A DNA stretch of 64,000 nt from Tetramitus jugosus (taxonomy: Eukaryota; Heterolobosea; Eutetramitea; Acrasida; Vahlkampfiidae): assembly GCA_937625935.1 (NCBI GenBank), contig OW569350.1, forward strand, positions 434,001 to 498,000. The letters run 5' to 3'. The notes under the pieces were generated by a model that saw nothing but the letters and a program-made list of their open reading frames with translations, did not search any database and had not been told where the DNA came from. Shown here piece by piece: positions 54,915-64,000 of the stretch. The position numbers were made by a program, and so were the translations under genes. Position 1 is the first letter of the stretch. The number at the start of each line of letters is the position of its first letter.

Positions 54915-56107
54915 ATGAGATCTCTATTCTTTGCCATAATCTGCCTTTTTCCTCTCCTTTGGATCAGTTTTGTGCGTGCACATGGCAATTGTACAGAACC
55001 GGTGGTTCAGGTCGTAGGGGACAAGCTGGATACCGAGCAGCCAATGTTGCGAGTGATATTGCTGTAGCTTATGTCACTTGCGAGGGTCTATCCTGTAGCC
55101 TTCTTGTTTCTGCTTTGGGTGTAGGAGAGAATGTAAGCAGAACGACTGAGGTAGATAGAACGACCAGTTATGGAGGATCGTTTTGGTTCGATATTGTTGG
55201 ACAAGGTGAGACCTTTGCTTTGGTTTACTACGAAACAAAGAATGGAGGTCGTACAGCTGCTATGAAGGGAGTAATACTGTCAATGAACCTTATGGTATTG
55301 AAGAAGTTTACTGTTGCTACACTCCCAGCGGACCAAACTTTTGCTGAACGCAGTCGAAGTATTGCCAAAGTGGGAGACCGATTTGTTGTCTCTTGGGCGA
55401 ATGAATATGAGAATGACAATCACTTTTCCATCTATTCATCCGATGGCAAGTTGGTTAAAGGCCCCATAACAATGTTTGGTAAAGGTCCCTGTGATGTGTT
55501 TGGCGTGAACAAGAACAGATTTATCATGTCATGTCCTATCGGTGAGGCAATGAAAGGATACATTTACTCGATTGATGGTGCTGCCTTGGTCACAATCACG
55601 ATCCCCCAATCTAATTTCTTTATCTCTTACATGATTGCAAAACATGAGAGCGGATTTGTAGTCACTTGGTCTGATCTTGTGGGTACCACAGACTTTGGTT
55701 ATGTGCAACAGTTTGATTTTGATGGCAAGGAAAAAGGGTCAAAGCAAGTGATATCAGAAGATGCCAACCAAATACACTCTTTTCCAGTTTCTTCATCATC
55801 TGTGGTGTTTGCAATCGAAGAGTCCTCATACCCCTGGGCTCTACGCCTCAGAGGATTCTGCAACAATGAACTGAAAGAAACAATTGGAATTGCTCAAGCA
55901 GCAGCAAAAGTGATGCACATCTTCGACCCATACCAGAACGGCTCATTAGTGTTGCTTTATCGAAGACAGGACACCTTCTATGGGCAAAGATTGCAAGTCG
56001 AACACCCCAAGGCGGAAGTCTCCAGTGCTTCATCATCATGCCACAGTCTGACTACTCGTGTTTGTTTCGGGCTGTTGATGTGTGCTTTGGTGTTCATTTT
56101 GTTTTAA
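54915..56107 (+). CDS. Secreted/GPI-type surface protein with apparent frameshift
   Basis: A textbook signal peptide (MRSLFFAIICLFPLLWISFVRA) begins at 54915 and the frame stops at 55067. The remaining 345 or so codons run in a frame shifted by one base (open 54959-56107). The two frames overlap near 55020-55065, where GDKLDTEQ (first frame) gives way to AANVASDIAVAYV (second). The body has beta-propeller-like repeats such as FVVSWANE...YSSDGKLVKGP and FVVTWSDL...FDFDGKEKG. The C-terminus ends SSCHSLTTRVCFGLLMCALVFIL, a likely GPI-attachment or membrane anchor. A one-base loss, a sequencing error, or an undetected very short intron are the options. Family unknown. Confidence 0.6.
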
Positions 56108-56255
56108 CTTGTCAATTGAGGTGTATCAATAATAAAGTCACACACATACACACACACAGCATGTTACGGACTTTGTTCAATGTTGTTATTCTCCTCATTT
56201 ATAGACATACATATGTATGAATGAAAACACATCTCTAAAACGTGAATAAACTTTC

Positions 56256-57572
56256 TTAGTAGTTGTTGGGTGGAGAATGGATCTTCCAATGGTCACTCAA
56301 GTCCACATAAATGATGAAGCGAGAGACGGGGCACCAGTTGACTCTGAACTGTCGTTCATCATAACCCGCTCTGAGCAAATAACTTGTCCATTCGTCTTGT
56401 GTAAATGATCTGCGAATGGACATGAGACCATCGTGGCGTGTCAACCGATTCTTGAACATGGGAAACATCAACAGTTGATAAGCAATGACTGCAATAGTGT
56501 CTCTCTCTAGATCGTTGATGACAATGGCTCGGCGTGCCACTTGTCCTGCCTTGCGCAAAAAGTACACAATGTCCTCATCGGTCGGTATGTGATGAGTCAT
56601 GAGAGAGCATGTGACCACATCGTATGACTTGTCTGGTTCATTCAGTTCCACTTGTTCTGTTCTCTTGAATGATATGGAGGGGCAACAGGAGTTGTCAACA
56701 GAATGTGATGATGATATAGATGATGCTTGTTCATTGGCCAATTCAATGGCAATCTCACTCATGTCAATACCACATATCACCACTTGTTTAGATGATTGAG
56801 ATGATTCTTGTTCTTGTTCTTGTTCTTGTTCTTGTTCTTGTTGTTGCGGCAGTAGAGAACAACAACACCAGTGATACAATTGAATACACAGTGTTCCATT
56901 GCCACATCCGACATCCAATATGGACTGTGGTGGATGATTGTTGTTCAATTGCATGAATCGACCCAATCCCAACAATGGTGAATGAATGTGACTGTAGAAT
57001 GCACCAGTGAGCATGGACAGTGTATTCATATCCTCTAGATTCTCTCTGTACTCTTCAATTGAGTCATATGAATGCGTATCAATCAACTCTTGTACCCCTG
57101 TTAATCTCTTGCGATTATTGTATGGATGATTGTTGTTGTTGTTGTAGTAGTAGTAGTAGTAGTAGAGGAATAGAGTGACAATAGAGAGAACAATAACAGT
57201 TGTAACAATGGTTGTGATGAATGTGTTGTTGTTGTTGTTGTTGACGAGTGTGGCAATCATGATCCACACTGCACCTACTACACACTTGCCCATCCATGTC
57301 AATCGTATCCATCGCATAAACAACTTGGTGTACAAATAACAGTAATACAATTGTTCTCTGAATATGAGCAGTACATGGGGGATCAATGATATGTATGATG
57401 ATGATAATGATGATGACGATGATGATGATTGTTGTTGTTGATGATGTTGTGCAAAGAGAAATGACAATTGTTGAATGACGAATCGAATGGTGAACAACAC
57501 ATTCAATACAATGAGAGCAATGAGTGAGGTGATGATGAGCACATAACTTGTATGTACGATCGTACTTGTCAT
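56256..57572 (-). CDS. Membrane-anchored SAM-dependent methyltransferase
   Basis: About 438 aa from the ATG at 57572 (an earlier in-frame start is GTG only). Three hydrophobic N-terminal segments (YVLIITSLIALIVLNVLF, CVVGAVWIMIATLV, TIVTTVIVLSIVTLFL) are followed by poly-Tyr and poly-Asn. The class I methyltransferase domain has motif I SILDVGCGNGTLC, the acidic strand VICGIDMSEIAIELAN, and DVVTCSLMTHHI. Then comes RRAIVINDLERD, a signature I associate with bacterial methyltransferases of secondary metabolism. A Gln-Glu hexanucleotide repeat interrupts the loop after motif I. The bacterial-like domain on a eukaryotic membrane anchor suggests ancient transfer, not proven here. Confidence 0.75.
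   Translation of the reverse strand: MTSTIVHTSYVLIITSLIALIVLNVLFTIRFVIQQLSFLFAQHHQQQQSSSSSSSLSSSYISLIPHVLLIFREQLYYCYLYTKLFMRWIRLTWMGKCVVGAVWIMIATLVNNNNNNTFITTIVTTVIVLSIVTLFLYYYYYYYNNNNNHPYNNRKRLTGVQELIDTHSYDSIEEYRENLEDMNTLSMLTGAFYSHIHSPLLGLGRFMQLNNNHPPQSILDVGCGNGTLCIQLYHWCCCSLLPQQQEQEQEQEQEQESSQSSKQVVICGIDMSEIAIELANEQASSISSSHSVDNSCCPSISFKRTEQVELNEPDKSYDVVTCSLMTHHIPTDEDIVYFLRKAGQVARRAIVINDLERDTIAVIAYQLLMFPMFKNRLTRHDGLMSIRRSFTQDEWTSYLLRAGYDERQFRVNWCPVSRFIIYVDLSDHWKIHSPPNNY
56806..56841 (-). repeat. TTCTTG hexanucleotide repeat (Gln-Glu repeat)
   Basis: About six tandem TTCTTG units, coding an alternating Gln-Glu tract inside the methyltransferase. A shorter copy of the same repeat lies in the FolE N-terminus near 500. 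Confidence 0.85.
57144..57165 (-). repeat. GTA trinucleotide run encoding seven Tyr
   Basis: Seven GTA units (TAC on the coding strand) give a poly-Tyr run at the end of the third hydrophobic segment of the methyltransferase. Tyr homopolymers are uncommon. Confidence 0.85.
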
Positions 57573-57674
57573 CCTCTGTGTTTGTGATCTTGTTTTTTTT
57601 GTTGTTGTTGTTGTTTGAAATGGGATTTTGGATTTCACACAGGGGAGAGATTTATTGGATCATAGAGAAACTCC

Positions 57675-60600
57675 TTATGACCTGTTGGATCTGCCTACAG
57701 ATGGTTGTTGCTGTTGTTGTCCAACAATGGCATTGTATGCAGCTGTTCGCTTCTTGTTTTGAATCTGAATAAACTGATCATCCATTTCATTCTCCTTGGC
57801 AAACAACATGTTCTGCTGTCTCTCAAACATTTCCCTGTCCTTGTTGTTTGGTTCTCTCTCGGCACGGAACATGAGTGCCTCAGCCATTCGAATCGAATCA
57901 TAAAAGCTTGGACCGGTCGATAGAGTCGAACCAACCAAACTACTCTTGAACAACTGGTCATAATAGTCGGCCTTGGTTGCCAATCCCAACTCTTTTGCTC
58001 CCTCTGCCATAATGTACAGCAGGAATCGACTGGTAGGCATGCCCAATTTTTGTTCCATGTCGTGCAGTAACCGTTCTGCAGCCTTAAAGTCACGAGAGAA
58101 CTGCAAGTGGTACTTGATGAGTGGTATGTACAGCTTGGCTCTTGAGGACTTGGTTGCTGGTGTCGCACTCAACTTTCTCTCCCAATCATCATCGATTCTC
58201 GTTTGGAAGTACGAGTCTAGAATCTGATGTGCGCGGTCAACACGTTTCACGAGACACAATCCGTCAATCATCGAATAAACGAGGTCTTCCTCCAAATGAG
58301 GGAAGTCAGAGTGTCTAGAGCTGTGTGAATAATATCGGAAATTGAGCCAATAACTCTTTGTTTGTTCAAAGAATTGCAATGCTTCATCAACCTTGCGCAT
58401 CGTGCACAACGATCGCAACACAATGGAATAAATGTATGGTTGTGGCTTCATATCCGTCTTCTCTCTTAATTCATAGTAGCACTCGACAACCTTGGATGGC
58501 ATATTGTTCAAAAAGTATGTCTCCATGAGCAGTTGATATGTGTTGACACCTGGTTCAATGTTGTCCGATTGCATATCTTGGAGAATGAGCTGCGCAAATT
58601 CAACATCATACTTTCGGAGAAGCATGTTGTACACGAGTGGTGGTCTCTGCATGCCAACTTCCTTCATTTGAATGGAAATGACGTTTCTTGCCGTTTCAAA
58701 CATGTTGGCAGCAACTAATGCCTTGAGCAACAAAAAGTATGTGGTAAAGTTTGGAGTGATGCGATAGGGTTCCATGAGTTTGAACGCCTCAATCAACTCT
58801 TCATACTTGTCCAGTGCCGCCAAGCAAGAGAGCATGTGATTGTAGGAGATGATGGTTGGTGCTTGACGGTATGCCTGCACATCACCAGAGTCAAATATGC
58901 TACGACTGGCAGCACTTCCACCACCAACCATTCCACTCTTCTCATGATTGAAACTACTACTTGAGTGATCAGAGTCGAATATTCTCGATCGAGTGTTTCC
59001 GCTGCTGCTCAGTAGAGACTCTACCTGTTCACCCAATTCAATAGATCTTCTCTGTGGCTCGCAGTCCACAACAACCTGGTGAATCAGTTGGGATAGAGCA
59101 GGAATCACAGTGAGCGTGTCGAACACTCGGAGAGCAATCCAATACTTTTCTTGATCGAGCAGAATCTTGAGTGTCGAATAGTACAGTGTCTTAAAATCAA
59201 ATCTCTGTTTGAAATTGTGGAGACTAATGAGAACTCGATCACTGAAAATGGGCAAGATCTTATCGGGTGCATGCTCTGCATATTGCTTGATTAGTGCAAT
59301 GAGAATTCTGGTGTTCAACTCTTCATTCGAACCATGGAGAATACTCTTGGCCAACTCCTCAGTCTTCTCAATACCATTGTACTTGGATGATGCAGAGAGA
59401 AGAGTGTTCAGAGTCTGAGCAGACACAACAGAGTGACCATACTTGCTCGTCATGCCCAACAAAAACTCCTGAGCCATTCCCAAGCTGTTCATTTGCTTGT
59501 GTTGTTGTTGTTGTTGTTGTTGATGACTGTATGGGTTGGACAGTTTCAATTCGCCACTTGCTTGAGCTTGTAGCTGTTGTTGTTGCTCCTTTTGTTGTTG
59601 CAATTGTCTGTGATAGTGGAGCAATTGTGGATGCAGCAACTCTCTGAGCTCTTCCTCCTCTAGATTCTGATCAGGTGGCAACGACAACAAGTGTTGATCC
59701 TTCTCGTACTGCTTAACGAATCCATTGATCAGCAAAGAGACATGTTTGGCTGTCGGTTTCACACCCAATCTCTCCATTCTGTTTGTCAATTGGAGCGCGC
59801 TGTCTAATTGACCACTGTTGACACACTCTGTCACCAATTCGATAAACAGAGAGGAGAATTGGGAAGTGGAACCGAGTTGACCAGATTTGATCACCTTGTC
59901 CAAAATGTCTAGTGCATCCTGCAGATGACCCTGTTGACATCGTTGCTTGATTAAGCACTTGTAAATGATTCCGTCAAACTTCATTCCCAACTGTTCCATC
60001 TTGTCCATCAACACCTTGGCAGGTTCATATTGATTGTTGTTGAGATACATGGTCACAAGCACACGATAACAAAAATAGTTTGGTTTCACATTGTACTTTG
60101 ACTCCATTTGATCAAGTACTTGCTGTGCTTCCTTCAATCGCCCATGATAACTCAGTGCATAAATGTAACATGCCATGAATTGATCATCCAACTGTAGAGG
60201 GTGAGCAGTAGCTGTACTCTTCCTACTGTTGGTATTCTGAGCGTTGCTGCTCGTTTGTGCTTGTTGTTGTTTCAACACTCGTTGCAACACGCGTCGACAT
60301 CCGTTCAAATGATGAATGGACTGATAACCGCGCAACAAGCTCGTGTACGTGTAGATGCTCGGTTCAAATCCCAACTCTCTCTTCATCTGTACAATCAACT
60401 CTTCTGCGAGATTGACACCTCTAATCTCACAATAATGCTCAATCATCATGTTGTAAATCTCAGTGTCCAACACGTGCTTGAACTGAGTTTTTGCCTGATC
60501 GAATATCAACAAGAGTTTTCGATGGAGGAATCTGAGTTTTCTGCATCGTTGAATCACAGAGGCGAGGAATTTGGGAGTCATGGGAGGTATGTGGGCATCA

Positions 60601-61063
60601 TGATTGCTTGGACCACCTTGATTGGCTACTCGATCATACAAGTACACCAATCCATCAACAGACACAAAATTGGACAGTGTAATGTACTGCTGGACAGACA
60701 GGGGAACTCTGTGCGTGTCTGTAAACTTGTAAAACAGTTTTAATCTCTTTCCAATGGTCATTGTGCTGCTATTATGGATATTCGTCGTATTGTTATTGTT
60801 GTTGGTATTGATAGCAGTTGTATTGTTCGTGTGAATATTGTTGGTACGATTTGGATGGTTATGATTGTTGGCGTCCATTGTACTCTTGTTGTTCAAGTGT
60901 TTCATTTGTTGATTCAATTTGACAAATTCTTCATCATCAAACGTATCATCAATAATACTCGTACTCAGAAAACTAAGTGTACTACTATTGTTATTACTAT
61001 TGTAATTATTGTTGTAATTCACGATTGATGGAGCACCAGCCATGTTCATACCCTGATTCACAC

Positions 61064-61095
<32 letters not shown>

Positions 61096-61901
61096 ACACC
61101 CATACCACCTGTACCCATAACATCACTGACACTGCTGTTGATAATGGTTTGAATCATGGAGTCAGTCATGTGCTTGGACGGTAGAATATCAAAGTCCCTC
61201 ACTGCCATATAATAGAGATCATGTGCCTCTGATGTGAGACGATGATTCTTGAGCAATGAATAAAAGTGTGCTTCAATCAATCGATGCAATGATTGATATT
61301 CATTTGTTTTCTGATCACTGGTCATCGAGTAGTAGATGGGAAGAATGGTTTGAATGACATGTGAACTGGTAATGATGATATTGTTGTTGGATGATGATAC
61401 CATGGATCTCAACAAGTCTCTATAACTATTGAATGCACTAATTGTATTACTATTATTGTTGTTGTTGTTGTTGTTGTTGGTGTCATCCATAGTAGTAGTA
61501 CTCTCATTGAGTATACTATTCAAGTCAGCAATATGACTGGATGGATGTCGTTGTTTCTGATAGTGAGGCTGTCGATTCTTTGAATAAGAAGTATTGTTTG
61601 TTGTTGTTCTTGATGTTTTGGATGTTGGTGATGATAATGGTTGTGGAAGTGTATTCTTCTTGTTTTTCACATTTTGATGTTTCTTGTTCTTGTTATTATT
61701 CAGTGGTGGTGCATCTGCTGCATCATTGTTGAATGTGATGGATGGTGTTGTTGTTGTTGTTGTTGATGTTGTGGATGTAGATGATGATGATGATGGTGAA
61801 GAATAGTTTCTCAGTACAGATGCAATGATTGTTGTTGCATGACTTTTCATCAGTCTGTTTGACGATGCTTTGATTGCATGACTTCTCAAAATCATACTCA
61901 T
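57675..61901 (-). CDS. Large mitochondrial PPR protein
   Basis: About 1408 aa from the ATG at 61901. The Arg/Ser-rich N-terminus (MSMILRSHAIKASSNRLMKSH) is a probable mitochondrial presequence. A 400-residue Asn/Ser/Thr low-complexity region follows. Pentatricopeptide repeats then run from about residue 440 to the C-terminus, for example LDTEIYNMMIEHYCEIRGVNL, YTYTSLLRGYQSIHHLNGC, FCYRVLVTMYLNNNQYEPA, IIYKCLIKQRCQQGHLQDAL and VNTYQLLMETYFLNNMP. No DYW, E or SMR domain is visible, so it is a P-class PPR that probably binds organellar RNA. It ends with a Gln run. Poly-Gln insertions interrupt the array near residue 780-820. Confidence 0.85.
61062..61093 (-). repeat. ACT trinucleotide run encoding poly-Ser
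   Basis: About ten ACT/CTA units encoding a Ser run in the low-complexity N-terminal region of the PPR gene. Confidence 0.85.
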
Positions 61902-62135
61902 CCTCAACTGTCGTGTGCTCTGATTGCGTGTGAATAATCAGATTTGAAGAAGAAGCGGAACAACTACTTTATTTTTTCTTGATCGGGGCGTAGAAATGAC
62001 TTCAACCGGCTGTTTGAACTCGCACTTCAATTTCACACATGGCGGGCAAAAAATTCCAAGGTGCGCACAAAATCTTCATACTCTCTGAGCGCAAACCAAC
62101 TCTCGCAAACGACACACATTACACACATACACAAT
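61902..62135. promoter_or_regulatory. Divergent promoter, PPR / class V aminotransferase
   Basis: 234 bp between the start codons. Contains GGCGGGCAAAA near 62041, which is not an exact E2F octamer, and ACACACA-rich 5' UTR sequence before 62136. Confidence 0.4.
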
Positions 62136-64000
62136 ATGTCATCATCCACATTTGAGGTATCGAATGACGATGAGAAATTGACTTATCACAAGTCTAATCT
62201 CAAGTCTCACTCTAGAAAGTTCATTCGTTTCGATGAAGAATGTGACGTAGATGCTGGTGTCACCACGACGGCTACTACCACTGATGAGATCTCTTCATCC
62301 ACTACCACCACGACTCCACTCTCATTCATCAATAGTCTTTCATCATCCAACAACAATGACAACACTGAAAAACAACAACAACAACAACAATTGATTCAAT
62401 ATATTCAAGAGAGCATCATTGGTGACAATGAAATTTTCAAGTCTCCATTCGGTTACAGAAAAGTCACCTATTGTGACTATGTTGCCTCTGGTAGATCTCT
62501 CTCATTTATTGAAGAATACATTCAGAGTCAAGTGCTTACACTGTATGCCAACACTCATACCACAACATCCATCACTGGTCATCAATCTACACTGTTTCGA
62601 TATGAGAGTAGACAATTGTTGATGAATGCAATGAATGCAAGCAAGAAGGACGTGTTGATTTTCACTGGTAGTGGTGCCACATCAGCCAGCAACAAACTGG
62701 TTCACTTGTTGGGATTGTTCAAGAATCAAAATATCAACAACAGTAATAGTAATAACAATAACAATAACAATAACAGTAATAACAAGAATGACAGTAATGA
62801 CAGTAATGACAATGATACAGATACACCTGTTGTGTTTGTAGGTCCATTTGAACATCACTCCAATCTACTGCCCTGGAGAGAGTCCAATGCCAAGATTGTC
62901 ACCATTCGTGAATCACCAGACAACAATGGACTCATTGACTTGTCTCACTTGAGATCCGAACTCGTCAAACACTCTGCCAACAGCAACAAGAGATTGATGA
63001 TTGGTGCATTCAGTGCTGCATCCAACATTACTGGTGTGTTGCAAGACACGGATACCATTACTGCTCTGTTGCACGTGTATGGTGCATATGCCGTGTGGGA
63101 CTATGCATGTGCTGCACCCTATGTCAAGATTGATATGAATGTCAATAAGCAAATCTATGGTGTGAGTACTCACAAGGATGCCATCTTTTTCTCACCTCAC
63201 AAGTTTGTGGGTGGTCCTGGTACACCTGGTGTCCTACTGGTCAAGAAGCACATGTTTCTCAATGTCAATCATCCGACTCAACCAGGTGGTGACACTGTGT
63301 TCTTTGTCACAGAGCAGGATCATCGATATTTGAAGAAGCCTCACGAGAGAGAAGAAGGTGGTACGCCTGATGTGGTAGGTGCTGTCAGAGCAGGTCTCTG
63401 TTTCCAACTCAAGAGTGCAGTCGGTGAAGAAACGATTGAATCATTGGAGAACGAGTTGTACAAGCGTGCATTTGATTCGTTTTCTCAGAATCAGAATATC
63501 ATCTTGTTGGGTCATGATCATGATGCTGCTGCTGCTGCTGCTGTTTCTCAAGCGACTGATGCTTCTCTCAAGCGATTGCCCATCTTTAGTTTCTTGGTCA
63601 AGCTGAGCGATCATTACTTGTTGCACTACAATTTTGTCAGTACGTTGCTCAATGACTTGTTTGGTGTGCAGTCCAGAGGTGGTTGTGCATGTGCTGGTCC
63701 CTACTCTCTCAAACTGCTCGGTATTCCCTATGACATGGCAAAAAAGATTGAAGATGCACTGTTGAAGGATGATGATCACGAGTTTTTGAGACCTGGGTTC
63801 ACCCGTATCAACTTTAACTACTTTTTCAACAAGGAAACAACAGACTATGTGATTGAAGCTGTCAACTGGGTTGCCACTCATGGATACAAGTTGATGCCAT
63901 ACTATACATTCTATCCTGATACTGGTGAATGGAAGCACAACTTGAACAGAAAGACTGCAAACAATAGAAGATGGATCCACAATGTTGATTACTCGAACGG
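62136..64000 (+). CDS. Class V aminotransferase / cysteine desulfurase-like PLP enzyme (cut by window end)
   Basis: The frame is open from the ATG at 62136 to the window edge (more than 620 aa). After about 95 low-complexity residues the fold-type I PLP domain starts at KVTYCDYVASGRSLSF. It continues with the FTGSGATSASNKL cofactor loop, FVGPFEHHSNLLPWRE, and VWDYACAAPYVKI, the strand bearing the PLP aspartate. The Schiff-base lysine is in FFSPHKFVGGPGTPG (near residue 355). RGGCACAGPYS near the C-terminus holds a CxC pair. This resembles the NifS/molybdenum-cofactor-sulfurase superfamily, but the active-site loop is not a canonical NFS1 one, so the substrate is open. An Asn/Asp run is inserted after residue 200. 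Confidence 0.85.
   Translation, partial: MSSSTFEVSNDDEKLTYHKSNLKSHSRKFIRFDEECDVDAGVTTTATTTDEISSSTTTTTPLSFINSLSSSNNNDNTEKQQQQQQLIQYIQESIIGDNEIFKSPFGYRKVTYCDYVASGRSLSFIEEYIQSQVLTLYANTHTTTSITGHQSTLFRYESRQLLMNAMNASKKDVLIFTGSGATSASNKLVHLLGLFKNQNINNSNSNNNNNNNNSNNKNDSNDSNDNDTDTPVVFVGPFEHHSNLLPWRESNAKIVTIRESPDNNGLIDLSHLRSELVKHSANSNKRLMIGAFSAASNITGVLQDTDTITALLHVYGAYAVWDYACAAPYVKIDMNVNKQIYGVSTHKDAIFFSPHKFVGGPGTPGVLLVKKHMFLNVNHPTQPGGDTVFFVTEQDHRYLKKPHEREEGGTPDVVGAVRAGLCFQLKSAVGEETIESLENELYKRAFDSFSQNQNIILLGHDHDAAAAAAVSQATDASLKRLPIFSFLVKLSDHYLLHYNFVSTLLNDLFGVQSRGGCACAGPYSLKLLGIPYDMAKKIEDALLKDDDHEFLRPGFTRINFNYFFNKETTDYVIEAVNWVATHGYKLMPYYTFYPDTGEWKHNLNRKTANNRRWIHNVDYSN

Overview
This is nuclear DNA from a flagellated, mitochondriate protist, most likely a heterolobosean amoeboflagellate of the Naegleria type. 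That call is an inference. It rests on complex I subunits, a mitoribosomal protein, PPR and small-Tim proteins, a nearly complete eukaryotic regulatory toolkit (COP9 signalosome, Mediator, CAF-1, MCM, nuclear basket), several flagellar genes, long Asn/Gln/Ser/Thr homopolymers, and sparse short GT-AG introns (about 56-176 bp, donors mostly GTATGT or GTAAGT). No bacterial, viral or mobile-element genes were recognised, and no rRNA, tRNA or CRISPR array was seen.

Layout. 0-10 kb: GTP cyclohydrolase I (cut by the window edge), CAF-1 p60, an SLC35E-type transporter, NDUFA9, a four-helix membrane protein, CSN1, a small unknown, and a mitochondrial Sel1-repeat protein. 10-17 kb: a divergent flagellar pair (an IPGYxGxVP-motif protein and an EF-hand/WD40 protein), then MCM4. 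17-28 kb: two unknowns, NDUFA12, a CSN9/CSNAP-like micro-protein, mitoribosomal uL15m, a lipin, site-2 protease and a multi-bromodomain protein. 28-38 kb: an acyl-CoA synthetase-like pseudoenzyme, a protein kinase, an LRR+PIN protein, a sperm-tail PG-rich (STPGR) protein and a 7TM receptor. 38-50 kb: an Asn/His-rich protein, a TPR/MLP-like coiled coil, a small Tim, an unresolved fragment, SNIP1 and MED20. 50-64 kb: LRRC56, two unknowns (one a frameshifted surface protein), a membrane-anchored methyltransferase, a very long PPR protein, and a class V aminotransferase cut by the window end.

Genes are packed tightly. Convergent pairs are often 5-60 bp apart, and AATAAA often overlaps or closely follows the stop codon. 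Many pairs are divergent and share promoters of 80-250 bp. An E2F-like octamer (TTTGGCGC or its complement) recurs in promoter gaps: twice before MCM4, and once each at FolE/CAF-1 p60, at the flagellar pair, and at MED20/LRRC56. A TTTCGCGC variant lies before the bromodomain gene. Linked functions include replication and chromatin (MCM4, CAF-1, bromodomain), the COP9 signalosome (CSN1, CSN9), respiration and mitochondrial biogenesis (NDUFA9, NDUFA12, uL15m, small Tim, PPR), lipid and membrane control (lipin, site-2 protease) and the flagellum (four genes).

Exon joins were inferred by eye from frame continuity, splice signals and family homology, and have not been tested against transcripts.
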